A stretch of 12,829 nucleotides of DNA, from NCBI GenBank assembly GCA_022732315.1, contig JAIJUV010000065.1, forward strand, positions 1 through 12,829, given 5' to 3'. The notes under the pieces are model-generated. The model did not search any database. It was not told the origin of the DNA and saw nothing but the letters and a program-made list of their open reading frames with translations. Made by a program: the position numbers and the translations under genes. The stretch comes from Prevotella sp. Lineage in GTDB: Bacteria; Bacteroidota; Bacteroidia; Bacteroidales; Bacteroidaceae. Below, piece after piece: positions 5,947-12,623 of this stretch; position 1 is the first letter of the stretch; the number at the start of each line of letters is the position of its first letter.

Positions 5947-7932
5947 ATGGACGAACTAAATAATCAAAATATGCTCCAAGTAGGAACCATCCTACACGGA
6001 ACTTACAAGATAGAAAGCTACTTGGCTTCAGGTGGCTTCGGCAACACCTATTTAGCAAAGAACATTGAGTTTGATGAGACTTATGCCATCAAAGAGTTCT
6101 TTGTAAAAGGAGTGTGCCAGCGTGATGGTAATAGCACTACCATTAGCGTAAGCAATGCCGAGAATATCAATAGTTTTGAGCAACAACGAGAGAAGTTCAA
6201 GAAAGAAGCTCGCCGTCTTCGTAGTATCAGTAATCCTCATATTGTCAAGGTCTATGACCTTTTTGAGGAGAATGGTACTGCGTATTATGTGATGGATTAT
6301 GTGGATGGAGAAAATCTATCTGCACGTTTGAAGCGTACCAATGCACCTTTGGCAGAGTCTGAGGTTCGCAATTACTTGAATCAGATATTGGATGGTCTTG
6401 AGGCAATCCATAACGAAGGTATGTTCCATCTTGACATCAAGCCTGCCAATATTATGGTGGATAGTCATGATGTAGTCAAGTTGATAGACTTTGGTGCAAG
6501 TAAGCAACAGAGTACGGTAGGTGGTGCCACGATGAGCACTGGCATCAGTTATACGAACGGCTATGCCCCTAGTGAGCAAATGGCGCAGAGCTATGATAAG
6601 TTTGGACCATGGACAGACTTCTATGCCCTTGGTGCAACCGTGTATAAGTTACTCACCAACCAAGACCCACCATCTGCTACTGACCTTTCTGAAGACGAGA
6701 CAGAGGACAAGCATCTTGCCCTCCCAATGTCTAATATCTCTGGGGAAATGAATAGGTTGGTGGTTTGGATGATGCAGGTGAATAGGTTGAGAAGACCGAA
6801 GAATGTAGGGGAAATCAGAGACTTCTTACAGCAGTCTTCTGCTGCTCCAACTTCAAATAATGAAGATACAAAGGCGTATAGTGGCTCAAATCTGTCTTCT
6901 GCTAATTCTGATGACGAAAAGACAATATGTATTGGTGAAGTCGAGAATACAAAAATAGCAGATAATATTCAAGGAGTAAGTAACTCTAAGAAAACAAATA
7001 GTCGTGTACTCCGTTATTTGTTGATAGTTGGGTTGTTATTCGTAATATGTTTATCAGTTGGTTATTATAGCTATAAAACAATTTGCGAAAATAAAGCTTT
7101 TGAAAAGGCTTTTACATCTCAAAGTATAGATGAGATTAATCGTTTTATAAACGAATATAGTAACATGACGGATGAGCATCGAAAAAAAATAAATGCAAGG
7201 ATTTCGTATTTACAAAACCAGCAATATACAAAGCAGATAATAGATAATTTGGTATCTAATATGGTGTATGTTGAAGGTGGGACTTTTATGATGGGAGGAA
7301 CAAATCCTCATGATTGGGAAGAAACAAAACCGGTTCATCAAGTGACATTGTCTAGTTTTTATATTAGTAAGTATGAGGTAACTCAAGAAGAGTGGAAGGC
7401 AGTTATGGGAAATAATCCTTCTCATTTTAAAGGAGATAAAAGACCTGTAGAACAAATTAATGTGGGGCAAGATAAATACTCGGATTGCTTGGAATTTATT
7501 AAGAAATTGAATAAAATGACAAATAGAAAGTTTAGACTTCCTACGGAGGCGGAGTGGGAATACGCTGCTCGTGGTGGAAATATTGGTCAAGGTTATAGTT
7601 ATTCTGGTGGTAATAATATTTCAGAAGTAGCTTGGTGGCATGGAAATAGTGGAGGAAAGACTCATGATGTAGGCTTGAAACAACCGAATGAATTAGGGCT
7701 TTTTGATATGACAGGAAATGTTCGTGAATATTGTTCTGATTGGGCTGCTTCTTATTCTGCATCTTCCCAAGTAAACCCGAAAGGTCCACAAAGAGGAGAG
7801 AAGGGACGTGTTTTCCGTGGTGGAGATTGGGCTGTGGATGAGTATTACTGTAGTGTAGCTTATCGAAGTGTAGGGATATTGGAAGGTTATCTTGGTTCTG
7901 AGTTTGGCTTTAGATTGGTGATGGAGCCATAA
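5947..7932 (+). CDS. Transmembrane Hanks-type Ser/Thr kinase with FGE-like outer domain
   Basis: A 661-residue receptor-like kinase. The kinase domain (about 18-295) has the glycine loop Gly29-Gly-Phe-Gly32, catalytic Lys49, the catalytic loop His161-Leu-Asp163 with Lys165 and Asn168, and Asp181-Phe-Gly183. The loop reads HLD where HRD is usual. A linker follows (about 296-350) with Glu-Lys-Thr326-Ile-Cys-Ile, then one membrane segment (about 354-376), and a periplasmic region ending in a formylglycine-generating-enzyme-like (SUMF1/FGE, C-type lectin fold) domain (about 438-659). Landmarks there are Gly-Gly-Thr-Phe-Met-Met-Gly, Leu-Pro-Thr-Glu-Ala-Glu-Trp, Asp-Met-Thr-Gly-Asn-Val and Gly-Phe-Arg. 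Of the two cysteines used by true FGE only one (Cys635) is present, so this is probably a binding or sensing domain. The DNA becomes more AT-rich from the linker onward, which suggests a swapped outer domain. Confidence 0.93.
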   Translation: MDELNNQNMLQVGTILHGTYKIESYLASGGFGNTYLAKNIEFDETYAIKEFFVKGVCQRDGNSTTISVSNAENINSFEQQREKFKKEARRLRSISNPHIVKVYDLFEENGTAYYVMDYVDGENLSARLKRTNAPLAESEVRNYLNQILDGLEAIHNEGMFHLDIKPANIMVDSHDVVKLIDFGASKQQSTVGGATMSTGISYTNGYAPSEQMAQSYDKFGPWTDFYALGATVYKLLTNQDPPSATDLSEDETEDKHLALPMSNISGEMNRLVVWMMQVNRLRRPKNVGEIRDFLQQSSAAPTSNNEDTKAYSGSNLSSANSDDEKTICIGEVENTKIADNIQGVSNSKKTNSRVLRYLLIVGLLFVICLSVGYYSYKTICENKAFEKAFTSQSIDEINRFINEYSNMTDEHRKKINARISYLQNQQYTKQIIDNLVSNMVYVEGGTFMMGGTNPHDWEETKPVHQVTLSSFYISKYEVTQEEWKAVMGNNPSHFKGDKRPVEQINVGQDKYSDCLEFIKKLNKMTNRKFRLPTEAEWEYAARGGNIGQGYSYSGGNNISEVAWWHGNSGGKTHDVGLKQPNELGLFDMTGNVREYCSDWAASYSASSQVNPKGPQRGEKGRVFRGGDWAVDEYYCSVAYRSVGILEGYLGSEFGFRLVMEP

Positions 7933-7978
7933 GTCAAGGTAAAAGGTATGTGATAATATTAATTCTAAATAGTAAGTT

Positions 7979-8596
7979 ATGTCAGCTATATATAATAAAT
8001 ATCAAATAAAGAATATCGTTAATTCTTGGTGGGCGGAAGTTGTTCCGACTGGCTTCTCTTCATTATTTTCGTCCAAGTCAAAATATGAATTTCATATAAA
8101 TGGAAAAGTTACAGTTGTAGAAGAGAGTTTTAGCGATGAGTTGCTCCTTTATAAAGGAATTACAGGCTTGTTGAATTGTTCTAAGTATATTGAAGTTTAT
8201 AAACAAGATTTGAAATACATATACTCTGATGAATTTCAAGCATATATAGATGCGGTAAATAGAATGTCCTTAACGGAATGTAGTTATATTTCTTTCACAT
8301 TAGAAGGGGGATATGACAAGAAAAAGTATTACTATGAAGGTAAAGGTTATTATATAAAGCAGGTTTGGTGTTATGGTACTACCACTGATTTGACAATCTA
8401 TAATTGGGGGGTAGAAAAGCGAATTGTGCCTCGTAATCCATATTTGTTCAGAAGAGCTTTCCTTATGTTTTTAAGAATGTATTTTCTTTATACTTTATGT
8501 AATGAAGGTTCTATGTGTAAAGGATGTTTAAAGGTTTCAAGTATTCGTCAGATAGTAGATTTTTGTTTAGAAAATAATATGATAAAATTGGTATAG
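7979..8596 (+). CDS. Hypothetical protein
   Basis: A 205-residue protein that I do not recognise. It is rich in Tyr, Phe, Lys and Ile and has no signal peptide. The hydrophobic aromatic stretch near 157-172 (Arg-Arg-Ala-Phe-Leu-Met-Phe-Leu) could be a buried helix rather than a membrane span. A Cys-x5-Cys-x2-Cys group lies near residues 174-183. The frame is intact, uses AT-rich codons, and sits 46 bases after the first kinase and 23 before the AbiGi-like gene on the same strand, so it is probably co-transcribed. Its position beside an abortive-infection-type protein makes a partner or immunity role possible, but nothing in the sequence shows it. Confidence 0.7.
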   Translation: MSAIYNKYQIKNIVNSWWAEVVPTGFSSLFSSKSKYEFHINGKVTVVEESFSDELLLYKGITGLLNCSKYIEVYKQDLKYIYSDEFQAYIDAVNRMSLTECSYISFTLEGGYDKKKYYYEGKGYYIKQVWCYGTTTDLTIYNWGVEKRIVPRNPYLFRRAFLMFLRMYFLYTLCNEGSMCKGCLKVSSIRQIVDFCLENNMIKLV

Positions 8597-8619
8597 TTAG
8601 ATTAAAATAATAGTGAAAT

Positions 8620-9282
8620 ATGAATAATCCGAGTGAGAAATTGAGAAATATGCGTTTGGATTTATCTCCCTATCTGTTTCATTTTACAGATAGTATAGAT
8701 ACTTTGTGGGTAATTTTAGGAGAACTGTGTTTGAAATCTCCTAAACATAACTATGTATGTTTTACAGAAACCCCATTATGTATGATGGTGCCAATGTTGG
8801 ATTACATGGCGAAAACCAAAAAGCCAATGTTGGGAAAGTTTGGTATAGGTTTTAAACGTGATATGCTGATTGAGGATTATGGTGCTCGTCCAGTTATATA
8901 TTGTGATTTTTTAGACAAGTTTGATATAGGGGAAGACAGTAATTGGTTATATGAAGAATTGGATATACAAAAGCATGATTTCCAATGGCTTCGTGAATGG
9001 AGAATTAAAGGTAGCTTTGACTTTTCTAAAGTAGATAGGAATAATATCGTTATTGTTGTTGAAAACAAAAATGACATAGAGACGTGTGGGTATTATGTTG
9101 ACAACATTGTGCCTCACTATGATAATGGAGAATTTTATGATGCAGATTTTGACATTAAGCGTCTTTATCGTTGTATTGCCTTGGACGAATTGAAGAAAGA
9201 AATTAAAGATAATATATTAGGTGATTATGAACTAAAGGCTATTATAGAAAAGCAAAAAATAGATGAAATTGTAGAATTGTGA
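8620..9282 (+). CDS. AbiGi-like (abortive phage resistance family) protein
   Basis: A 220-residue protein resembling the AbiGi family and the related DUF2971 group. Seen features are an N-terminal Leu-Phe-His21-Phe-Thr motif, Val-Cys-Phe-Thr-Glu50-Thr-Pro-Leu, a Lys-Phe-Gly-Ile-Gly-Phe-Lys-Arg stretch (73-80) followed by Ala-Arg-Pro-Val-Ile-Tyr (89-94), and Leu-Arg-Glu126-Trp-Arg. This order (HFT, FTETPL, GIGF, PVIY, REWR) is what I know from AbiGi-type proteins. Their HFT...EWR pattern suggests an ADP-ribosyltransferase-like fold, but I cannot verify that here. AbiGi acts with AbiGii in abortive infection of Lactococcus. No AbiGii-like gene is visible, but unknown proteins flank it. It may be an effector of this locus or a passenger gene. 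Confidence 0.6.
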   Translation: MNNPSEKLRNMRLDLSPYLFHFTDSIDTLWVILGELCLKSPKHNYVCFTETPLCMMVPMLDYMAKTKKPMLGKFGIGFKRDMLIEDYGARPVIYCDFLDKFDIGEDSNWLYEELDIQKHDFQWLREWRIKGSFDFSKVDRNNIVIVVENKNDIETCGYYVDNIVPHYDNGEFYDADFDIKRLYRCIALDELKKEIKDNILGDYELKAIIEKQKIDEIVEL

Positions 9283-9295
9283 TAGAATAGTGGAT

Positions 9296-9859
9296 ATGAA
9301 TACAGTAGATAAAGCAAAAGAATACGCAGAGGGTAAAGTAACCGAAGCATTAACCAAAGTTGTAGCTGATGCTTATATGGCAGGTTACAACGCTGGTTAT
9401 CAAGATGGTGTCGATAAGGTAGCTAAGGATTCTGTATCGGAAGAGACTGAGTTTGTTGACTTAGGACTTCCGAGTGGAACATTATGGGCTTCGGATTATG
9501 TAAAAGATGGGGATGAGGTGCTGTTCTTACCATATCCAGAAGCTCTGAAATATAATATTCCGACAGAAGAACAAGTCGATGAACTTCAAGAGTTTTGTGA
9601 AATCAGTAGAAAAAGTGATGGTAGTAATACTGCCTACATTGTACTTGGACGTAATGGCAATGCCATTACGTTTAAGGGATATGGTTATATGCATCTTAAA
9701 GATTTTGAAGACTCTTTTGATGCGTATTTTTGGCAAGTATATGAAAGTGATAATCCCAAAGAGATACAAGTACCTGATATCTATAACGAGAAAGGTATAT
9801 ATAAGACCACTCTTTTTGGAGGATACGGAATACCAGTTAGAACTGTAAAAGCTAAATAG
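9296..9859 (+). CDS. FISUMP-like lectin-fold domain protein
   Basis: A 187-residue protein. ATG 9296 is chosen; a GTG at 9290 in the same frame is possible. Residues 1-45 form a predicted helical, Ala/Lys/Tyr-rich segment with a Tyr-Met-Ala-Gly-Tyr-Asn-Ala-Gly-Tyr repeat. From about 52 it follows the FISUMP (Fibrobacter succinogenes major paralogous, TIGR02145-like) pattern: Phe-Val-Asp-Leu-Gly-Leu-Pro-Ser-Gly-Thr-Leu-Trp-Ala, then Ile-Pro-Thr-Glu-Glu-Gln near the middle, and a final Tyr-Gly-Ile-Pro-Val-Arg. It lacks a signal peptide, so unlike most such proteins it seems cytoplasmic. Glu-Glu-Thr51-Glu-Phe-Val fits the recurring Thr motif of the locus. The second kinase, 10 bases downstream, ends in a related domain, so the two may interact or may have arisen by domain splitting (inference). 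Confidence 0.65.
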   Translation: MNTVDKAKEYAEGKVTEALTKVVADAYMAGYNAGYQDGVDKVAKDSVSEETEFVDLGLPSGTLWASDYVKDGDEVLFLPYPEALKYNIPTEEQVDELQEFCEISRKSDGSNTAYIVLGRNGNAITFKGYGYMHLKDFEDSFDAYFWQVYESDNPKEIQVPDIYNEKGIYKTTLFGGYGIPVRTVKAK

Positions 9860-9869
9860 TGCTGAGGTT

Positions 9870-11483
9870 ATGAATCAACTAAGCAATAACGCCATTCTCT
9901 GCAATGGCAAATACAAAATTGAGCAAGTGCTCGGTCAAGGTGGTTTCGGAATCACCTATTTGGCTAAGCAGAAGGTTTCTGTAGCAGGTGCCTTGGGCAC
10001 GATTGATGCAGAAATCGAAGTGACAATCAAAGAATTCTTTATGAAGGAACTCTGTAATCGTGATGAGGCATCACCAATGGTGACGGTTCCTTCTACAGGA
10101 AGTGCAGAATTGGTGGAGAAGTTTCGCCAGAAGTTTATCAAGGAAGCGAAGAATATCTCTAAGTTGACTCACCCTCATATTATAAAGGTGTTGGATGTGT
10201 TTGAGGAGAATGGTACCGCCTACTATGTCATGGAGTACATTGATGGTGGCTCTTTGTCGGATTTGATAGAGAAGAAAGGTTCTTTATCGGAAGAGGAAAC
10301 CTTGAAATATACGAGACAGATAGCATCTGCCTTGCAGTATATCCATGCTCATAATATGAACCACTTGGATGTGAAGCCTGGCAATGTTTTGTTGCGACAG
10401 AATGGTGATGTGGTCTTGATTGACTTTGGTATGTCTAAGAATTATGATGTTGCGGGTGAACAGACCACGAGTAGCCCTGTTGGAGTGAGCGTAGGCTATG
10501 CACCTATTGAACAATCTCGTGTGGGAGGATTGGGAATGTTCTCTCCGGAAACAGACATATATTCTTTGGGAGCTACTATGTTCAAGATGTTGACTGGTCA
10601 AACACCTCCAGAGGCAACTGCTGTCTTTGATGAAGGCTTGCCGGAATTGCCGATGGGCATAAGTGAGCAGACGAAGCGAGTTATTGAAAAGGCAATGCAA
10701 CCAAGAAGAAAGGAACGCTATCATAAGATAGAGGATTTCTTGGATGCGCTGAGTACGGAGAATGCTCAGACTGTTTATGTAGAAAATGAGAAGGTTCAAT
10801 CTGAGGAGACTCTATATATGTCAACTGCAATTAAAGAAGATTCTGAGCCGCAAGATGTTAAACGTGTGCAAGAAAAGGTGTCATCCAAACCGCTAGATGT
10901 TCCAAAGCCTAAATTCTTGAAAGAAGAAGATAAAGAGGCCACAATGTATATTACTGATTATATGGTTCAAGAAAGTGATATCGATACTTCTGATGTTGTC
11001 GATCTTGGACTTAGTGTAAAATGGTGTGGTTGTAATTTAGGTGCCACTAAACCTGAAGAGTATGGGGAGTATTATCGTTGGGCAAATGGAATGAATGGTC
11101 ATTCTTTGGATGGATTTCCAACAGATAAGGAAATTGCAGGTACCAAGTTTGATGTGGCTTATCTTCTTTCTGAAGGAAAATTGAAAACTCCAACTCGTAA
11201 GCAGTTTAAAGAACTGATAGATAGATGTCGTTGGAGTTGGATTACTTACAATGGGACAACAGGTTGCAAGGTTACAGGTCCTTCTGGTAAAAGTATCTTT
11301 TTGCCAGGCGCAGGTAGAAAGAGTGATTATGGTATCTATCGTAAAGATTCCTTTGGCTATTATTGGAGTTCAAGTAGGGGGCATGGATTGAATGCTTATT
11401 ATTTATACTTCAATGAGGAAGATTCAGATTTGACATATGAGCCAATCTTGACTTTGCGTTCTATTAGACCTATTTGTGAGTAA
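9870..11483 (+). CDS. Hanks-type Ser/Thr kinase with FISUMP-like C-terminal domain
   Basis: A 537-residue kinase that is clearly paralogous to the one at 5947 (shared Phe-Glu-Glu-Asn-Gly-Thr-Ala-Tyr-Tyr-Val-Met, for example). The kinase domain (about 15-293) has Gly22-Gln-Gly-Gly-Phe-Gly27, Lys54 in Thr-Ile-Lys, His165-Leu-Asp167 with Lys169 and Asn172, and Asp185-Phe-Gly187. The catalytic loop is again HLD instead of HRD. The linker (about 295-375) is charged and carries three Thr-x-Tyr-hydrophobic sites at Thr301, Thr314 and Thr358. The C-terminus (about 375-536) is a FISUMP-like domain: Val-Val-Asp-Leu-Gly-Leu-Ser-Val-Lys-Trp, Tyr-Gly-Glu-Tyr-Tyr-Arg-Trp, Thr-Pro-Thr-Arg-Lys-Gln-Phe, Tyr-Tyr-Trp-Ser-Ser and Ile-Arg-Pro. 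No membrane segment is seen, so it is a soluble kinase, unlike its paralogue. It ends 2 bases before the caspase gene. Confidence 0.93.
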   Translation: MNQLSNNAILCNGKYKIEQVLGQGGFGITYLAKQKVSVAGALGTIDAEIEVTIKEFFMKELCNRDEASPMVTVPSTGSAELVEKFRQKFIKEAKNISKLTHPHIIKVLDVFEENGTAYYVMEYIDGGSLSDLIEKKGSLSEEETLKYTRQIASALQYIHAHNMNHLDVKPGNVLLRQNGDVVLIDFGMSKNYDVAGEQTTSSPVGVSVGYAPIEQSRVGGLGMFSPETDIYSLGATMFKMLTGQTPPEATAVFDEGLPELPMGISEQTKRVIEKAMQPRRKERYHKIEDFLDALSTENAQTVYVENEKVQSEETLYMSTAIKEDSEPQDVKRVQEKVSSKPLDVPKPKFLKEEDKEATMYITDYMVQESDIDTSDVVDLGLSVKWCGCNLGATKPEEYGEYYRWANGMNGHSLDGFPTDKEIAGTKFDVAYLLSEGKLKTPTRKQFKELIDRCRWSWITYNGTTGCKVTGPSGKSIFLPGAGRKSDYGIYRKDSFGYYWSSSRGHGLNAYYLYFNEEDSDLTYEPILTLRSIRPICE

Positions 11484-11485
11484 TA

Positions 11486-12205
11486 ATGAAGCGGCTATTA
11501 TCTTCTTTCTTTATCTTCTTGCTGGCAATACCAACATTGCCAGCAAGAACTTATATCGTTAGCGTGGGCATCGCCGATTATCCCGGTCGTCAGAACGACC
11601 TTCGGGTAAGTGCGAATGATGCCAAGACCATATCGGGTATCTTTACCAAGAATGGTAATGCTACGGTTGATTGTTTTGTCAATTCAGACGTTATGAGCAA
11701 AAAGGTATGTACTGCAATGCGTAATACATTTGCCAAGGCTTCGCCATCAGATGCTATTATCCTATACTTTAGTGGTCATGGTGTGCCTGGTGGATTGGTG
11801 TGTTACGATGGATTTTTGTATTACTCTTCTGTATTGAGCATTATGAGACAGAGTAAAGCTCAGCAGAAAATGATATTCGTGGATGCTTGCTTTGCAGGGA
11901 AAATGAGAAATACGAATAAGAGGAATACTAACTATTCCAAAGAGAATGTGATGTTCTTCCTCTCTTCCCGTTCAACGGAGAAATCCTTAGAAACTCCAAG
12001 ACAGACAGGTTTCAAGAATAGCCTGTTTACTGTGTTCTTGGAACGTGGCTTGCGAGGTGGTGCTGATACAAACAAGGATAGAGTTATCACGGCTAAGGAA
12101 ATCTATAATTTCGTGCATCAGGGAGTAGTAGAAGCATCTGGGAATCGTCAACATCCCGTAATGTGGGGTAAGTTTGATGGGAATATGGTGGTGATAAAGT
12201 GGTAA
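11486..12205 (+). CDS. Exported caspase-like (peptidase C14 / metacaspase) protease
   Basis: A 239-residue protein with a likely signal peptide: Met-Lys-Arg, a hydrophobic core, and cleavage probably after Ala20 in Leu-Pro-Ala. The remainder is one caspase-fold p20-like domain. Tyr-Phe-Ser-Gly-His98-Gly supplies the catalytic histidine and Val-Asp-Ala-Cys135-Phe-Ala-Gly the catalytic cysteine, so the dyad is intact. Substrates are probably cleaved after basic residues, as in metacaspases (family knowledge). Residues 194-205 (Asp194, Asn196, Asp198, Ile201, Glu205) match a 12-residue EF-hand loop; several metacaspases need calcium, so this may be a control site. It is the last gene of the run, 2 bases after the second kinase, and fits an effector role. 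The export signal is unexpected if the kinases control it directly, since they act in the cytoplasm. Confidence 0.92.
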   Translation: MKRLLSSFFIFLLAIPTLPARTYIVSVGIADYPGRQNDLRVSANDAKTISGIFTKNGNATVDCFVNSDVMSKKVCTAMRNTFAKASPSDAIILYFSGHGVPGGLVCYDGFLYYSSVLSIMRQSKAQQKMIFVDACFAGKMRNTNKRNTNYSKENVMFFLSSRSTEKSLETPRQTGFKNSLFTVFLERGLRGGADTNKDRVITAKEIYNFVHQGVVEASGNRQHPVMWGKFDGNMVVIKW

Positions 12206-12230
12206 AAGATAAAATACTCGTATCTTTACC
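12201..12230. terminator. Hairpin between convergent genes
   Basis: GGTAAAAGATA (12201-12211) pairs with TATCTTTACC (12221-12230), with one bulged A and a loop of about nine bases. It overlaps the stop codons of both the caspase gene (12203-12205) and the minus-strand gene (12226-12228), so it may terminate both. T-runs are short. Confidence 0.5.
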
Positions 12231-12450
12231 ATTCGAATTCGTTTTTGAAATCAGCCATCATTTCTAGAAAGTCAACGGCGTTGCCTGTTCTTGCATATTC
12301 TTCTTCACGAGCTAAGACATGATTCGCCAACTCGTCATTATTGCATGATGTCATAAAAGGATATTCTTCGGATTCGTTATGAGCCTCTGTTGCATAATCG
12401 TGACGATAGGTAACTGCAGGTTCTTTTGAGTTTGACATTATTTTAGTCAT
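12226..12450 (-). CDS. Small acidic hypothetical protein
   Basis: A 74-residue acidic protein. The frame stays open to 12561, but the start is fixed at 12450 by a strong Shine-Dalgarno sequence, AAGGAGG, ending 8 bases before this ATG. Such sites are rare in Bacteroidales and suggest high translation. A complete promoter for this start lies at 12490-12522. The N-terminal half is polar, with His, Asn and Ser. The C-terminal half (Asp-Glu-Leu-Ala onward) is predicted to be helical and is rich in Glu and Ala, ending in Asn-Glu-Phe-Glu-Trp. No known domain is recognised. Size and charge would suit an antitoxin or small regulator, but no toxin partner follows it, since the caspase gene is convergent. 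It is divergent from the MNT gene. Confidence 0.65.
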   Translation of the reverse strand: MTKIMSNSKEPAVTYRHDYATEAHNESEEYPFMTSCNNDELANHVLAREEEYARTGNAVDFLEMMADFKNEFEW

Positions 12451-12489
12451 ATTGTAATCCTCCTTAATTTTGGTTACTCTAATATGTTG

Positions 12490-12522
12490 CAAAATTACGA
12501 TTAATATTTGAAAGTACCAAAG
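12490..12522 (-). promoter_or_regulatory. Promoter of the small minus-strand gene
   Basis: On the minus strand, CTTTGG (12522-12517) lies 19 bases before TAATTTTG (12497-12490), a full match to the Bacteroidetes TTTG / TAnnTTTG consensus. The -7 box lies about 40 bases before ATG 12450, leaving room for the Shine-Dalgarno sequence. Confidence 0.7.
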
Positions 12523-12570
12523 TTTTAAAATGATATTTTGTGGGATGAATTGCAAAAACATGGCAAAAAG

Positions 12571-12602
12571 TTTGGAAGATACCAGATAATTTCTTATATT
12601 TG
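12571..12602 (+). promoter_or_regulatory. Promoter of the MNT gene
   Basis: TTTGG (12571-12575) and TATATTTG (12595-12602) have 20 bases between TTTG and the -7 box, a full consensus match. The ATG follows at 12624. Confidence 0.75.
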
Positions 12603-12623
12603 CACTGTTTAAAGATAGGTGTT

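Noticed and set aside
7261..7932. Active diversity-generating retroelement target
   Set aside because: The FGE-like domain is of the right class, but no reverse transcriptase, accessory gene or template repeat is seen in the window.
2010..12205. Type VI secretion regulatory cluster or TerY-P triad
   Set aside because: Kinase, PP2C and FHA are shared with those systems, but no secretion structural gene, no vWA/TerY protein and no tellurite-resistance gene is present here.
12451..12561. Longer start for the minus-strand small gene
   Set aside because: The extension covers the promoter boxes and the Shine-Dalgarno sequence. ATG 12450 is preceded by AAGGAGG at proper spacing.
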